NCBI RefSeq assembly: GCF_027921745.1
Contig: NC_079239.1
Location: 1,515,501 to 1,579,500, forward strand
Length of the DNA stretch: 64,000 nucleotides
From: Schizosaccharomyces osmophilus
Lineage: Eukaryota > Ascomycota > Schizosaccharomycetes > Schizosaccharomycetales > Schizosaccharomycetaceae
Reading direction: 5' to 3'
The position numbers and the translations under genes are program-made. The notes beneath the pieces were generated by a model. The model saw only the letters and a program-made list of their open reading frames with translations, was not told the origin of the DNA and did not search any database. Below, piece after piece: positions 43,501 through 54,230 of this stretch (position 1 is the stretch's first letter; the number at the start of each line of letters is the position of its first letter).

Positions 43501-45359
43501 AAGATTATACTTATGATTTTAACTTGTCGGAAGACGACAATGCCATATCTAGGGTCTTAGAGAGAGGATGTGACAGTCTTCTTGCTGGATTGGTTCGAGA
43601 TCACATAGTTCAAGTGTTTCGAAGGCACGGTGCAAAGGAACGAGAGTCACAAGCGTTATTTCCAAAGTCTACACAGTATGGTGAAAATAAAGCTCTGGTT
43701 TCCTTATTAGACAAAGCTGGAACGCTTTTACAGCTTCCTTACGATACCACATTGCCTTATGCAAGGAATGTAGCCCGTAATGCTGTTGAAGAGGAAAAAA
43801 CATATTTAATTGCGGATGTCTTTAGAGAATCTTATGGCGGCGGTAAACCAAAAGCAATGAAGAAGATATCTTTTGATTTGACTACAAATTCAGACAATTT
43901 AGACTGGTATGATGCGGAAAGTATAAAAGTTTTGGATGAAGTGTTGCTTGAGATTCCATCATTAGTCAACAGTTGTATTTGGATAAACCATGCCGATATC
44001 TTTTCTGGGATCCTCGACTTTCTACAAATATCTAGAGAAAAAAGAAACCGTACGAGCCAAATTCTCGGCCAAAAGAACCAAGGGTTATCTTTTTCGCAAA
44101 TCCGAAACCAGCTTAGGAATGAATCTTTAGTACCTTCAACGACTTTGGATGACTTGAACCTATTTGACTTTTGTGTTAGTTTTGACGAAGGTTTAAACAG
44201 ACTAAGGAGAGTTTTTGGAAAATCGATGACGATTAAAATGCGCAGCGCGTTAAATAATTTAGAAAAAGTTTGGCGTTTTTTGAAAGGGCTGAAACTTTCG
44301 CATCCGGTTTATTTTGTTCCGCTTTGCGTTCACAGTCATGAATTTTATGAAGGGGGAATAATGTTTCAAGCAATACATACCCCCGAAAAAGCTGAGCTTT
44401 TATGTGTGGGAGGAAGGTATGATAAGCTCGTTAGATTATTTGATCCTCCGTTAATGAGAACTACCCGAAGAAAACATGTTGTTGGTATGAGTTTAGGGCT
44501 GGAGAGTATTGTTTCCTCGGTGTCGCGCTACATCCGTTTTCACTCCAGGAAGCAATCAAAAGTACAAACCCGATCACCTATAACGAAAACATTAGGCTCC
44601 TGGTTACCTCGTCGTGTGGATGTCCTTGTAACAAGTATCGGTAAGGATTCTATAATGGAAAAATGTGCCTTACTTCAGGAATTATGGTCTCTGAACATTC
44701 GAGCTGATATTATTCTACGAGGTGCTACAAGCTTGGAAGAAATAGTGACGCGTTATAAAAGTGAAGGAGTAAATTGGGTTTTAGTGGTAAGGCAAAAAAA
44801 CACGCAAATGGAACATTCGGTGAAAGCTCGAAATATCATGAAAAATGAGGATGATGAAATCAAAATAGACGAAGTTGGTGTTTGGCTATTAGGAGAAATT
44901 AATGAGCGAAAAAGGAATGAGAACTTATCCCAAACAAGGCAGGTGATTGATTCCGATATCCAAGACTATGGGAAATACAATGATTCTTCATCAGAAATCG
45001 ATTTGGATGTGCAGCTTGTTCCATTGAAAGCAGCTAGCGACAGAAAATACAAATGGAAGCACAAACAAAACGCAATGAACAAAGTTTATGATCTTGTACA
45101 GTCAGCAATACACGATAGTACTAAAGATGCCTTGGCATTAGCAGTAGATTGTGATGCCGCAGCCATGCAGGGACTGAAAAGCACTAGTTTCAAAGATGAC
45201 GATTCTTGGAAAAAGTTGGTTGACAGTTGTCCTGCTTCCCAAAGAGAGTATATGCAAAGACTTCAAACGAAACTGACAAGTTTGGCTGAGAAAGGTAGAA
45301 ATCGAGTTTGGATTTGCTCTTTTCGGACCAATGAAATATATCTTTACGGTTTAAATTAG
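40595..45359 (+). CDS. gcn2: eIF2alpha kinase Gcn2
   Basis: Amino-acid starvation sensor that phosphorylates eIF2alpha when uncharged tRNA or stalled ribosomes accumulate. Two exons (40595-40711, 40755-45359; GTAAGT donor, GCTAAC branch) give 1,573 residues, close to S. pombe Gcn2. Domains in order: RWD (about 10-140, binds Gcn1; starts MDAAKRLELCRETQQNEI), charged linker, pseudokinase (about 230-480, with HRN in place of HRD near 372), kinase (G-loop GKGGFGEV from 562, Lys584, HRDLKPGN at 766-773, DFG from 786, APELL; large acidic insert after ESDSEEDS), histidyl-tRNA-synthetase-like domain (about 960-1390) and C-terminal ribosome-binding region. All kinase catalytic residues are intact. Confidence 0.96.
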
Positions 45360-45629
45360 TTAATATAAATAGGATAATAGATTATAAGTTCTTGAACTGA
45401 ATTCATAATTTTGCTAGCTGTAAACAAGTAACAGTATATAGACTAGTAAACAATGATTTTACAGTTTTCATTTTTTATCATTTCAAAAAAGAGTTTTTTA
45501 ATTTCTCTTTAAAATTTTAATCAATATTCGTTAGCTGTGGCTTCGTTTGAGGTGTAAAAGCTCGTTTGTCTAAAACAATTGATGTAAAAGGACTTTAACG
45601 GACAGTTCCTGTTTCAGCTTTCACCTTCG

Positions 45630-47219
45630 ATGTTTTCTCTACCAGAAAGACAATTGTTTAACAGATTGGAAACCAAAATAGATGCCATTTGTCCAAAATT
45701 TTACGTTGATGCCGCGAATATTCAGGTTCTTCATGAACCGAATGAGTTTTATGAAACTCTTAAGAACTTAATAAAATCTGCAGAGAAACGGATATTCCTT
45801 TCTACGCTATACATAGGGAAAGAAGAGAATGAATTCGTAAATGTAATTCGACAGGCTATGGTTGCAAAACCAAAATTACAAGTATTTATTTTGGCAGATC
45901 AATTGCGGTCAACGAGGGAATTTCCCGCTAATTCGTCTGCTTCTCTACTTACTAAATTAACAGAAGAGTTTCCCGAACGATGTGAAATAAAGCTCTATCA
46001 CACTCCAAACTTACGTGGTCTCAAGAAAAGAATAGTTCCCAAAAGGTTTAATGAGGGTTGGGGTCTCCAACATATGAAAATTTATGGAGCAGATGATTCC
46101 TTAATAATTAGTGGGTAAGTAAATGGTTAGAGTGCTTCGTCTAATGATTTTTATATTAGTGCAAACTTGTCAAGAGACTACTTTACCAATCGTAAGGATC
46201 GTTACTATCTTTTCCATGACAGCAATTTGTCTGATTTTTTCTTTCACGTTCATAAAACATTTGCAGGATTGTCATTTGACTGCTTGCCTAGTAATCGTGA
46301 ACTTTTGTCAACAACAGCGGAGAGCCTTCCATGTCGGTTTCGACTGGAGTGGAACAATGATGTTCCTAATCCTTTAACCAACTTGACTGGCTTTATAAAG
46401 GAAGCTTCTAATAGACTTCAACATCTCTTAAGCAGAAGTCAAGATCACACTTCTGAAAGAGATTATACTAGACCCCTTACCTCAGCGTACGGGACCAGCG
46501 TCACGGAAAATGATCAAAATGTAAACAAACCAATAGAAAACAATTCGTGTGAACGAACTGCTATTGTGTATCCCCTTTTTCAGTGTATGCCTGTGCTGAC
46601 AGATCAAGTACAGTCCACCGAAGATAAAGTGTTGGATTTACTAGGAAACACCATCATGAACGAAAAGGTTGAATGGACATTGACAGCTGGTTATTTTAAT
46701 GTATACCCGGAGCTACGAAGACAATTGTTGAAAAGTAAGGGACCGGGAGAAGCAATTGTTGCTTCGCAACAGGCTAACGGGTTTTACAAATCAAAGGGAC
46801 CCTCGCATATGATTCCACCTGCCTATCAATACATTGCTGAGAAATTTTTACTTGATGCCATTCGAATGAAAAAAGATATAAATGTCTTACAATGGCAGAG
46901 GCCAGGGCATACATATCATGCTAAAGGTAATGAAGTGCCGAATTCCATTAACTAACTTTTAGGCTTTTGGTTTACCTATCCTGGGAGACCTTTTCCGTTT
47001 TTAACTACAATAGGATCGTCAAACTATACAAGTCGGTCTCGAATATTGGATTTGGAGGCAACTTTAGTGATCATGACACAAAATCAGCAACTTCAATCTT
47101 CATTTCAAAAAGAACACCAGTTAATTCGGCAACATGCCAAACCTATGGGATCTTGCAATCTGGAAAAGGTCCCACTGTATGTAAAGGCATTGGCATCCCT
47201 TTTACGAAAGAAACTCTAA
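45630..47219 (+). CDS. pgs1: phosphatidylglycerophosphate synthase Pgs1
   Basis: Mitochondrial inner-membrane enzyme making phosphatidylglycerol phosphate from CDP-diacylglycerol and glycerol-3-phosphate, the first step to cardiolipin. Three exons (45630-46114, 46160-46926, 46963-47219) give 502 residues. It belongs to the phospholipase D superfamily: HKD motif 1 is HMKIYGADD followed across the first intron by GANLSRDYFTNRKDRY, a Pgs1 signature; motif 2 is HAKGFWFTYPG, split by the second intron, followed by IGSSNYTSRS. The C-terminus is a helical tail ending LASLLRKKL. The N-terminus (MFSLPERQLFNRLE) is only weakly presequence-like. Convincing enzyme family; symbol standard. Confidence 0.93.
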
Positions 47220-47393
47220 CTTCTTATTAATGAAAAACTATATGGAAATAAGTAAGTACGATTTCCTTCTTCTTTAACGATTCCGATTTCCAGGATTTCG
47301 AATTTCTATGTACGAGAATATCATACTAGCCATTCCCACCGCCTACACATTGTGATCTTGAAATAGTGATTCTTCGTCTGTAGATAGTTATTC

Positions 47394-48740
47394 ATGCCTC
47401 TTCAAGTCTCTTTTGGAGATGGTTTAAGCTGTAATTGTTTAAATTTAAGGATTCTGGGAATCCCAAATGACGCGAAGCACAAATGGGTTTCTGTTCCCGG
47501 CGACCTTATTCGAATTGTAAGTTTACACTTGTAATTCACAAAATTAACGTATTAGAAATTATATAGCCTCTCACAAATCCATCACATTGAAGGAAAGTCG
47601 ATAATTGCTTGCAAAGGATGCCGTATTTCTCTTTTTGTCGTGAATAGATTGGTACACGATTTGAAGTATTATCTCAAAGAAAATGAACATAATAATGTCG
47701 ATATTTACATTTATGAAGTAGCAAAGTACCTCTCTACCTTCAAAGATCCGAAAACTGTATCTCAGTTTGGAATTCGCATGGACATGCTGAGTTCAGGTCA
47801 AGACATTGGAATGGAAGACCAAATACTGTTGAATAAGACCCAAATGGACCCTGAAATTGATGAGCTTTTCAAGAACCTCGTTTTAGAACGAAAGAAGGAA
47901 AATCGACAAACATTGTTGTCATTTCTTCGTTCACAACAAGATTCTTATGAAGAGTATACGAAAGAGCTTGAGTGGGATGCTTTTTGTTTGAAACGTAATT
48001 CCTTGCATGAAGCCAAAATTCAGTACGAGGGCGAGATAAAGGCTTTTATGCCTTTATCTAGAGAAAAAAAGCCGAACGTTGTAAAGTCTGAAACAGAACA
48101 CTCTCGTCACACTCAAAGAAGTAAACCGAAGAAGCAAGTTGCATTCACAGACAAATTTGAAGTGATCTGTTCTGACGGTAAGCAACCTAGTAAACCGGTT
48201 AATCAAGAACACGACCAAGTAAAGGCACTTGCACATCAATTTGAGAAAAGCTTGCCAGATGAAGAAAGCGGAAGCTTAAAATATGAACAAGCAGAGAAAA
48301 GTGACTATAATTCGAATGAAGAACTTGCATTCGATATAAGTTTTAGCGATTTGAACGAGGATGGTGTGCTTGAAACTATTCCTCCCGGTGACACAAGTGA
48401 GTTAGACGCCCTGACCTCAGACAAGCATTCAAAAGACACCGATTTTCCTATGGATTTGGATTCTTCTTTTTCTGAAAGCTTCCCAATGGCAATACAATCT
48501 TCCAGCTATACGGAACGCACCCCTTCGTCAAGTATTAGCTCTGATTCTTCCTTTGAAGCACCAACGGCGTCATTTATTGACCGTAAAGAGAGATGGCTGC
48601 GTATGTTGCACAAGGCGGACGAGCATAGTCGCAGCGTACATGCTAGGAGTATGGGCTATAATCTAGCTAATGATGATCCAAATCTTATAACCTCTTATAA
48701 ACATTCTTTCTTATCACATGGCTGGAAGAGCTTAAACTAA
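47394..48740 (+). CDS. toc1: probable TORC1-associated protein Toc1
   Basis: Two exons (47394-47516, 47556-48740) joined in phase 0 give 435 residues; the first exon encodes MPLQVSFGDGLSCNCLNLRI and removes the apparent mid-frame start. The N-terminal 100 residues look folded (ILGIPNDAKHKWVSV, IIACKGCRISLFVVNRL); the rest is acidic, Ser-rich and disordered, with a conserved-looking C-terminus (ERWLRMLHKADEHSRSVHAR, then HSFLSHGWKSLN). I recognise no enzymatic domain. The name comes from position directly after pgs1, where S. pombe has toc1, a fission-yeast-specific TORC1 component, so function is inferred from synteny only. Confidence 0.65.
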
Positions 48741-49322
48741 CGAGACTACCCTAAAATGCCTGAAGCTTTTTACTTTGATTTTTGCCTTTTTTTTATTTTT
48801 TGCTGTTAATTTTTGGATGAATACGTACCTGTCACGAAACAGTTTAATGCAATAGTTATGATTTTAATTAATAAATAATATTTCGAATGTATTTGAGTAG
48901 TTTCGTTTTATGCTGAACATTTGAAGCTTGCTTGTTTCTGGATTTTTGTTTCCCATAGCAATCTTCTTTTCAACCGACAAAGCCAAAGGTCTTAAGGTCT
49001 TAAGAATTATAGACATTAAGATTCTTAAGCAGATTGTAGATTTCATCCATAAACAAGCTTGTATGATCACAGAGTAGTGGAGTACGAACGTACAAGATAT
49101 ATATATGTGTAAGTTTCAAGTTACATTGACTTGGTTACATGGCATAATTATCACCTCGACTACAAAAGTAGAATAGTATTATCTTTCAAGTAAAAAACAG
49201 GCGGATATCAATAACCAATAATTACGGCAATCGTTTAATAAAATTCTACCACATTAATTGGAGAAAATTGGGGTGTAGAATAAAAAGTAAGTCATTTTTA
49301 CCAAGCGCAACATGAATTTTAT
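48741..49322. other. convergent 3' region toc1-rpl33 with inverted repeat
   Basis: About 580 bases between converging genes, with T-rich sequence after toc1 and a perfect 9-bp inverted repeat at 48999-49029. No ORF supported. Confidence 0.6.
48999..49029. repeat. perfect 9-bp inverted repeat
   Basis: CTTAAGAAT at 48999-49007 and ATTCTTAAG at 49021-49029, separated by 13 bases. In RNA from either strand it would form a 9-bp hairpin. Its place between convergent genes suggests a possible role in 3' end formation; this is not established. Confidence 0.7.
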
Positions 49323-49830
49323 TTAGATGTTAGAAGGGTAAAGCATGACGCGAAGGGATGCACCAAAGGTCTTGGGAGGAAGGTTGTGAACAAAGCGAGC
49401 ACGAACTACACCAGAGTTTCCGTGAACACGAGAAACGGTACTAGTCAGTAGTTAGTATTTTGTCAATTGTTTTTAATGTTTCCATTCTTATCCTCGACCG
49501 GTAATAGAGGAAAAGATGAAACTTCTTTATATAGAAAAGGCCAGCATAAGATCAGCAATATAGCCACGAAACCTCAATAACTAATCCATATAAATGGCGT
49601 CACATAAATCTATAGACTTACCCCCAGATGACACGGATCTTAGATCCACGGATAGGTTTGTTGCACTTGTAAACAAAGCAAATGCGCTTACCCAAGTAAA
49701 ATTGAGCATCTTCCTTGGAGTCGCAGCCCTCCACCTTAACCAAAGATGTGTTTGGTTGAATGTGGTGCTTACTGCGTTGGTAAGACAAGTGCTTGGCTTT
49801 AACGTATAATCTGTGTCCTTGGGCAGGCAT
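49323..49830 (-). CDS. rpl33: 60S ribosomal protein eL33 (yeast L33, mammalian L35a)
   Basis: Large-subunit ribosomal protein. Two exons (49622-49830 and 49323-49440) give 108 residues: [20 protein letters not shown], then [31 protein letters not shown], and after the intron [20 protein letters not shown] with the terminal MLYPSNI. Every family landmark is present. The intron (about 181 nt, GTAAGT donor, TACTAAC branch) is long for this window. A HomolD box lies 57 bases upstream of the ATG, as usual for fission-yeast ribosomal protein genes. S. pombe has two copies; which paralogue this is cannot be told. Confidence 0.97.
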
Positions 49831-50374
49831 ATTTGCTTGGTAAAAGGGAGTTGGTTAAAGATAGGGAGTATACGGTTTGGTTTGGTTGTGACTGTTTTGC
49901 AGTACAATGGATAGCAAGACTCGTTGTTTGTATTAACGTCGCACGGTGTAATAGCTTAGTAAACAATAGAATTAGACATTTGTTGATTTAGTCTTTCTTT
50001 TGAATGAAAGAAATTGTAATAGTTATAGACAGAGTCTTATACAGAAGGGCTTTATTATAAAAATGTTCATGAATAAATTCATTTGGTTTCAGTTATTGAC
50101 ACAAATCGTTCACCTACACACTGCATTTAAAATACGAAAAAAATGGTACCTTTATTAAATACATTAGATTTTAAAAGGTCCTTTTATATGTTCTAAAATG
50201 ATAGAGCAAGTCTCAGATTCTTGGACGAATTTCCGTTTATTTTGATTTTCACTTATATTGTTTACTTGCGTAGTCTCCTTACAACCCGTACAAGGAATAG
50301 CAAAGAGCGCTGTACCCCTTTATTTGCCAAAAAGCTGTTACTATTGTAGAGCATTTTTGTTCAATTCTATGAGA
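49831..50374. other. divergent promoter region rpl33-rad60
   Basis: About 540 bases containing the rpl33 HomolD box near its left end and the rad60 promoter. No additional gene seen. Confidence 0.6.
49887..49894 (-). promoter_or_regulatory. HomolD box of rpl33
   Basis: CAGTCACA on the minus strand, an exact match to the fission-yeast HomolD core-promoter element, which replaces TATA in most ribosomal protein genes. It lies 57 bases upstream of the rpl33 ATG in the right orientation. Confidence 0.85.
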
Positions 50375-51638
50375 TGCAGGAGGAAGATGATGATTTAGCA
50401 TTTTTTGCAAAACCAATAAAAAAGCCGCCTTTGAATTTGGCCAAAAGGTTAAGCCATTCTTTGTCAGACTCGGGTGAGTTCAATTTTGAACGTTGCAACC
50501 CAAAAGTGTCGTTTACTAACAATCTGTAGATGAAAACTCGGATCCAGAGCCCTCTGTCGAAGAGCCTCCTTTAAAGCAAATTCGTTCTGAAAGTAGAAAC
50601 CCCCCTGGGACGTCCACTTTGATGAGTACGGAAACGGAGCCCACTGTTTCGTCTACTTTACCTTCTGCTGCTTCTCCAAGGAGAAATGAAGATGACCCAT
50701 TGAACAGCGTACAGCACTCAGTGGACTCGGAGAATGCACCACACCCTTATGCGACAAGAACTGCAACTTCTATTCTTCGAAGCAACAGTTTCAACACCGT
50801 TGATACACCACCTCCAACGCCTTTCCTCGATGTTGACTTTAATAAACGACTTCAAGAGCTAGATCGTCAGGTGAAAGAGTTTCAAAACGTATCAAAGGAT
50901 CAAGCGGATACTGATGTAAGTCTTCCCTTACGTGATACTAGCTCTTCCAAGGATCCCGATACTGCTGCTTCTACCGGACTGAGAACTCATAGCCTACCGC
51001 AAACAGACTCCTCCAACCTGACTCCAGAGGACCCCCTTGCCTCACCACAAAGAGACCATGTACCAGTAATATTACAGCTGGCTGTAATCGGACAAAAGGT
51101 CCCTGGAAGTACCATGTTCCTACCAACGGATTGGGAGTCACCACTTCTTTTTAAGGTAAAATCCAACCAGCAATTCCGTCGCGTCCGAAATGCCTACACG
51201 ATGAGAAAGCGCGTTCAAGACGTTGTATTTGTGTTCCAAAATCGGAAACTTTGGGACTTTGGGACTCCTAAAGGCGCTGGAATGCTAAAAATCGACACTC
51301 GGTTAGTGATTCATGCCTTTCACAAAGTTGACTATGAGCTTCTACAGCAGCAAAGGGCTCAAGAAGAAGCAAAACTTTTTTCACGCGAAGAGCCAAAAGA
51401 AATCCCATTGAAACGAATTATATCTATATTAGTTCGACCAAAAAAAGGACAGGATGTCCACCTTTCGATACCAGTAGATACTTCGGTAAAAGATATTACT
51501 CGAAAGTATTGTAATCAAACAGAGATTCCATTTCATGAAGGCATACGACTAGAATTTGAAGGAGATTGGTTAGATCCAAAGGACAATTTGGAAAATCTAG
51601 AAATCGAGGACGAGGATCAAATTAATATCCTAATTTAA
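50375..51638 (+). CDS. rad60: DNA repair protein Rad60 (SUMO-like domains)
   Basis: Rad60/Esc2/Nip45 family protein that works with the Smc5-Smc6 complex and Ubc9 in recombination repair. Two exons (50375-50474, 50530-51638) give 402 residues, near the S. pombe 406. The donor is GTGAGT, with TTACTAAC branch and CTGTAG acceptor. The N-terminus (MQEEDDDLAFFAKPIKKPP) and Ser/Pro-rich acidic region resemble other family members. Two SUMO-like domains follow: SLD1 at about 218-310 and SLD2 at about 325-402, with LVRPKKGQDVHLSIPVDTSV and the ending LENLEIEDEDQINILI. There is no terminal di-glycine, as expected for a non-conjugated SUMO mimic. Confidence 0.94.
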
Positions 51639-51823
51639 AAAAAAGTAAAAAAAAAATTATTCATAGGGTTTTACATTATTCATATTTTCTCACATTATTG
51701 CATTATTTTGTTTTATTTTAGATTACGACCATTGTTGTAAATAGAAATTCATAAATATATCATCACTTTTCCCGTTTTCTTTTTCCTAAATCTAAAATAA
51801 ACCTATTTTCCGTTCCCAAAAAT

Positions 51824-53623
51824 TTAAGCAAATGCCTCTGGCGGAATAACACCTTGGTTTTTTAATTCTAAATATGAAGTCATGGCTTGTGGATAGTTCC
51901 AGTTATTTTGCTCGCAGCACATTCTAGAAAAATGATCGTTCAATCCCGTTTCCAACTTGAGTCTCAAAACCATTTGTTGTTGCATATCTTGATTGGGTAA
52001 TGCAGCAGGACCAGCCTGCTGATCATTCGTTGGCGCGGTTGACATATTTGGTGTAGATATAGGATTTGTTTGAGTGATCCAAGAGAAAGATCCAACATAG
52101 GAGCGGACAATCAACATGTCGTTGACAACTAACACACCTGTGGATCCACCAGGTAATATGATGATAACGCGATCAAAGTTCCTTGTAAGGCTTTTATTTT
52201 GGGGCTCTTCGAATTTTCCATGTACAACTATTTTTATGGCGCTTCCAATAGAAGGAAGTACCAAGTTCCATCCCTCAATTAACCATTGAGAAGAATCTGA
52301 CATATCATGCCGAGTTTTGGGTAATGCATTTACAGCAGCAACGATGGCTTCTTGTCCAACATACGACCGTGATGCCTGTTCATCTACTGAACGGACATGT
52401 AACAAGTTTCTGCTTTTCTTTTTGTAAATACCCCATTTCAGTGAATCAGATTTAGAAGGAACGGCCTTAGATCGAAGGTTGCTTGAGTTTAGAGAGACGG
52501 AAAAGGTAGCCTGAGGGCTATATACTTGTTGAATAAGAGCTGCACGGTCAGTATCCCAACCTTTAAAAAAAGCCTCGAGAAAGGGATAAATGAGCTGCTG
52601 GGTTTCTGGTTTATCAAAAAAGGGAGGGAAAGCCGGAAAGGGTAGAGAAGTATGAGCAGCCAAAACTTCTGGGTGAATTGGATTCCCATCTAGTAATCGG
52701 AGTTTAGGAAATCTTGTAACCATTTCCGATTGATATTGCAAAACCTGGTTTGCGTAGGTAGTTTGGCAGATTGGGTTGCCTACTAGGACCAGCTCTTGCA
52801 AATCCGGAAATTTCGTTTTAGGGGCCCAGGGCTCCAAGTCTTTGAGTGTGGAAATCCGATTATTTGCGATACTTAAATTTAACAGACGAGGCCAAGTTTG
52901 TGAAAGAGTGGTGACAGAAGACACAGAGTCAATGTTGTTATCAGATAAATTGACAGATACTACATCAGGATAATGAAGAGATGCAACCTTCATTAAAGCA
53001 GGAAACATTTTGCTCTTTGTAGAGGCTTCTGCTAGAATTCCCATTTCTCTTAAAAGAGCATCCTGTTGCAAGCTTCCTAGATCTAGGAATTTGCTTTCAG
53101 AATGGTAACGAGAACCAAGAAATTGCTTTAGCTTTTCAATGGTTTCATTTGTAGAAGAAGACGCTGGTGCCGATGGACTTTTTTCCGGAGCTGAAGAAGA
53201 AGAAAGAGAACGCAAAGCAGAAGTTGATCCTGAAGAAACCAACTGACGAGTTCGCTTCGACTTTGATTTTTTCAATGCAGAAGCAGCAGGAGAGGATCCA
53301 GTGATGCTTCTAATGGCCAATCGATCACCAGCAAAGGCTGTACCATTCAAACCGTTTAGCTTTGGAAAATCCTGACTTTTCACGACTGCTGTAGCAGAAG
53401 CAGGAGTAAGAACAAGATTCATAAGACGCACTTTTGCCTTTCTCCAAACAAAACTAATCAAATCGTCCTCTGAAGCTTTGGAATGACCTGTAATGACTAC
53501 GGATATTGGTGGTTCATGATGTGGCCGGTTCTTGTTAGGTGCTCGTTTGGCTTCTAGTGGCTTGTCGATTGCCATTTCATTTTCCTTGGCAGCATTCTTG
53601 CGATCACGCTTTCTACGCAGCAT
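51824..53623 (-). CDS. mex67: mRNA export receptor Mex67 (NXF1/TAP)
   Basis: General mRNA export factor that carries mRNPs through nuclear pores by binding FG repeats. The ATG at 53623 (MLRRKRDRKNAAKENEM) gives 599 residues, near the S. pombe 596; the frame stays open further upstream but without an ATG. Parts in order: basic RNA-binding N-terminus, RNP-like segment, Ser-rich linker, leucine-rich repeats (VVSVNLSDNNIDSVSSVTTL, LLNLSIANNRI, LQELVLVGNP), NTF2-like domain (about 375-545, pairing with Nxt1) and a C-terminal TAP-C/UBA domain with the NWNYPQAMTSYLEL helix that binds FG. Convergent with rad60. Confidence 0.93.
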   Translation of the reverse strand: MLRRKRDRKNAAKENEMAIDKPLEAKRAPNKNRPHHEPPISVVITGHSKASEDDLISFVWRKAKVRLMNLVLTPASATAVVKSQDFPKLNGLNGTAFAGDRLAIRSITGSSPAASALKKSKSKRTRQLVSSGSTSALRSLSSSSAPEKSPSAPASSSTNETIEKLKQFLGSRYHSESKFLDLGSLQQDALLREMGILAEASTKSKMFPALMKVASLHYPDVVSVNLSDNNIDSVSSVTTLSQTWPRLLNLSIANNRISTLKDLEPWAPKTKFPDLQELVLVGNPICQTTYANQVLQYQSEMVTRFPKLRLLDGNPIHPEVLAAHTSLPFPAFPPFFDKPETQQLIYPFLEAFFKGWDTDRAALIQQVYSPQATFSVSLNSSNLRSKAVPSKSDSLKWGIYKKKSRNLLHVRSVDEQASRSYVGQEAIVAAVNALPKTRHDMSDSSQWLIEGWNLVLPSIGSAIKIVVHGKFEEPQNKSLTRNFDRVIIILPGGSTGVLVVNDMLIVRSYVGSFSWITQTNPISTPNMSTAPTNDQQAGPAALPNQDMQQQMVLRLKLETGLNDHFSRMCCEQNNWNYPQAMTSYLELKNQGVIPPEAFA

Positions 53624-53993
53624 CCTCGCAATTCCAACAGAATGGTGAGAGATTGGTAAAGTGCAAACCGTTTTAGAACTAAGGCGAATGTCTAACACTC
53701 CCTTCCTTTTTGATAACCGAAATAGCTTAGTACTGTTAAGCTTCAATCTAAGCGAACGTGATAGGAAGACCCACGTAAAAACAAATCATCCAAGGTAAAC
53801 AAGGTTAAAAGTTTCATTAACAGGCACGAAAAAAAGTGAAATTCCCATGAAAATCATTGGAAATACCTAACATTCTCAAAAAGTCGTTTAACTACAGTGT
53901 ATGAATAGCCCTTCTTTTGAATGCTCCTTCATCATAAACACAAGCACCAGCCTTTCCTTCCACAGTACCCCATACTTACTTTTCCTTTCGGTT

Positions 53994-54039
53994 AGGGTAG
54001 GGTTGTTATAAAGCAGTCACGCCCAGTAAATATATAAGG
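53994..54039 (+). promoter_or_regulatory. HomolE + HomolD-like + TATA promoter cluster
   Basis: AGGGTAGGG (53994-54002) matches HomolE, CAGTCACG (54014-54021) matches HomolD at seven of eight bases, and AAATATATAAGG (54028-54039) is a TATA box, all in plus orientation. In fission yeasts this arrangement drives ribosomal protein genes and other highly expressed genes. No ORF follows within several hundred bases, which points to an RNA gene. Confidence 0.7.
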
Positions 54040-54059
54040 TTGCACAAACCCTACTTTTT

Positions 54060-54230
54060 CACTATCGTGCGGTTATATACCGACGCCCACATTCGTGTTG
54101 CTCGCTTTTCGATTATTTTTGTGGAATGGTTTGAGCGTCAGACGTGGGCCAGAGTCAAATGGACGTCTTAGTATCCATACAGTGATCGTTGAATTATCAA
54201 GCGGTCATTGTGGGTCGGTGGTTCAGAAAT
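54060..54230 (+). ncRNA. candidate structured non-coding RNA
   Basis: Directly downstream of the HomolE/HomolD/TATA cluster. A closing stem pairs ACCGAC(gc)CCAC at 54079-54090 with GTGGGTCGGT at 54210-54219 (10 bp, one bulge). Inside it are hairpins AGACGT/ACGTCT (54140-54145 with 54163-54168) and CGTTGA/TCAA(g)CG (54187-54203). GACGC/GCGTC (54082-54139) is an alternative pairing. The small ATGs inside stop within a few codons. Boundaries are guessed. I cannot match it to U snRNA, RNase P/MRP, SRP or a standard snoRNA box pattern. Confidence 0.5.

Noticed and set aside
49441-49621. Intronic snoRNA in the long rpl33 intron
   Set aside because: No paired C/D boxes or H/ACA pattern could be found; length alone is not enough.
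53624-53746. N-terminal extension of Mex67 upstream of 53623
   Set aside because: The frame is open but has no ATG; starting at MLRRKRDRK gives the expected length.
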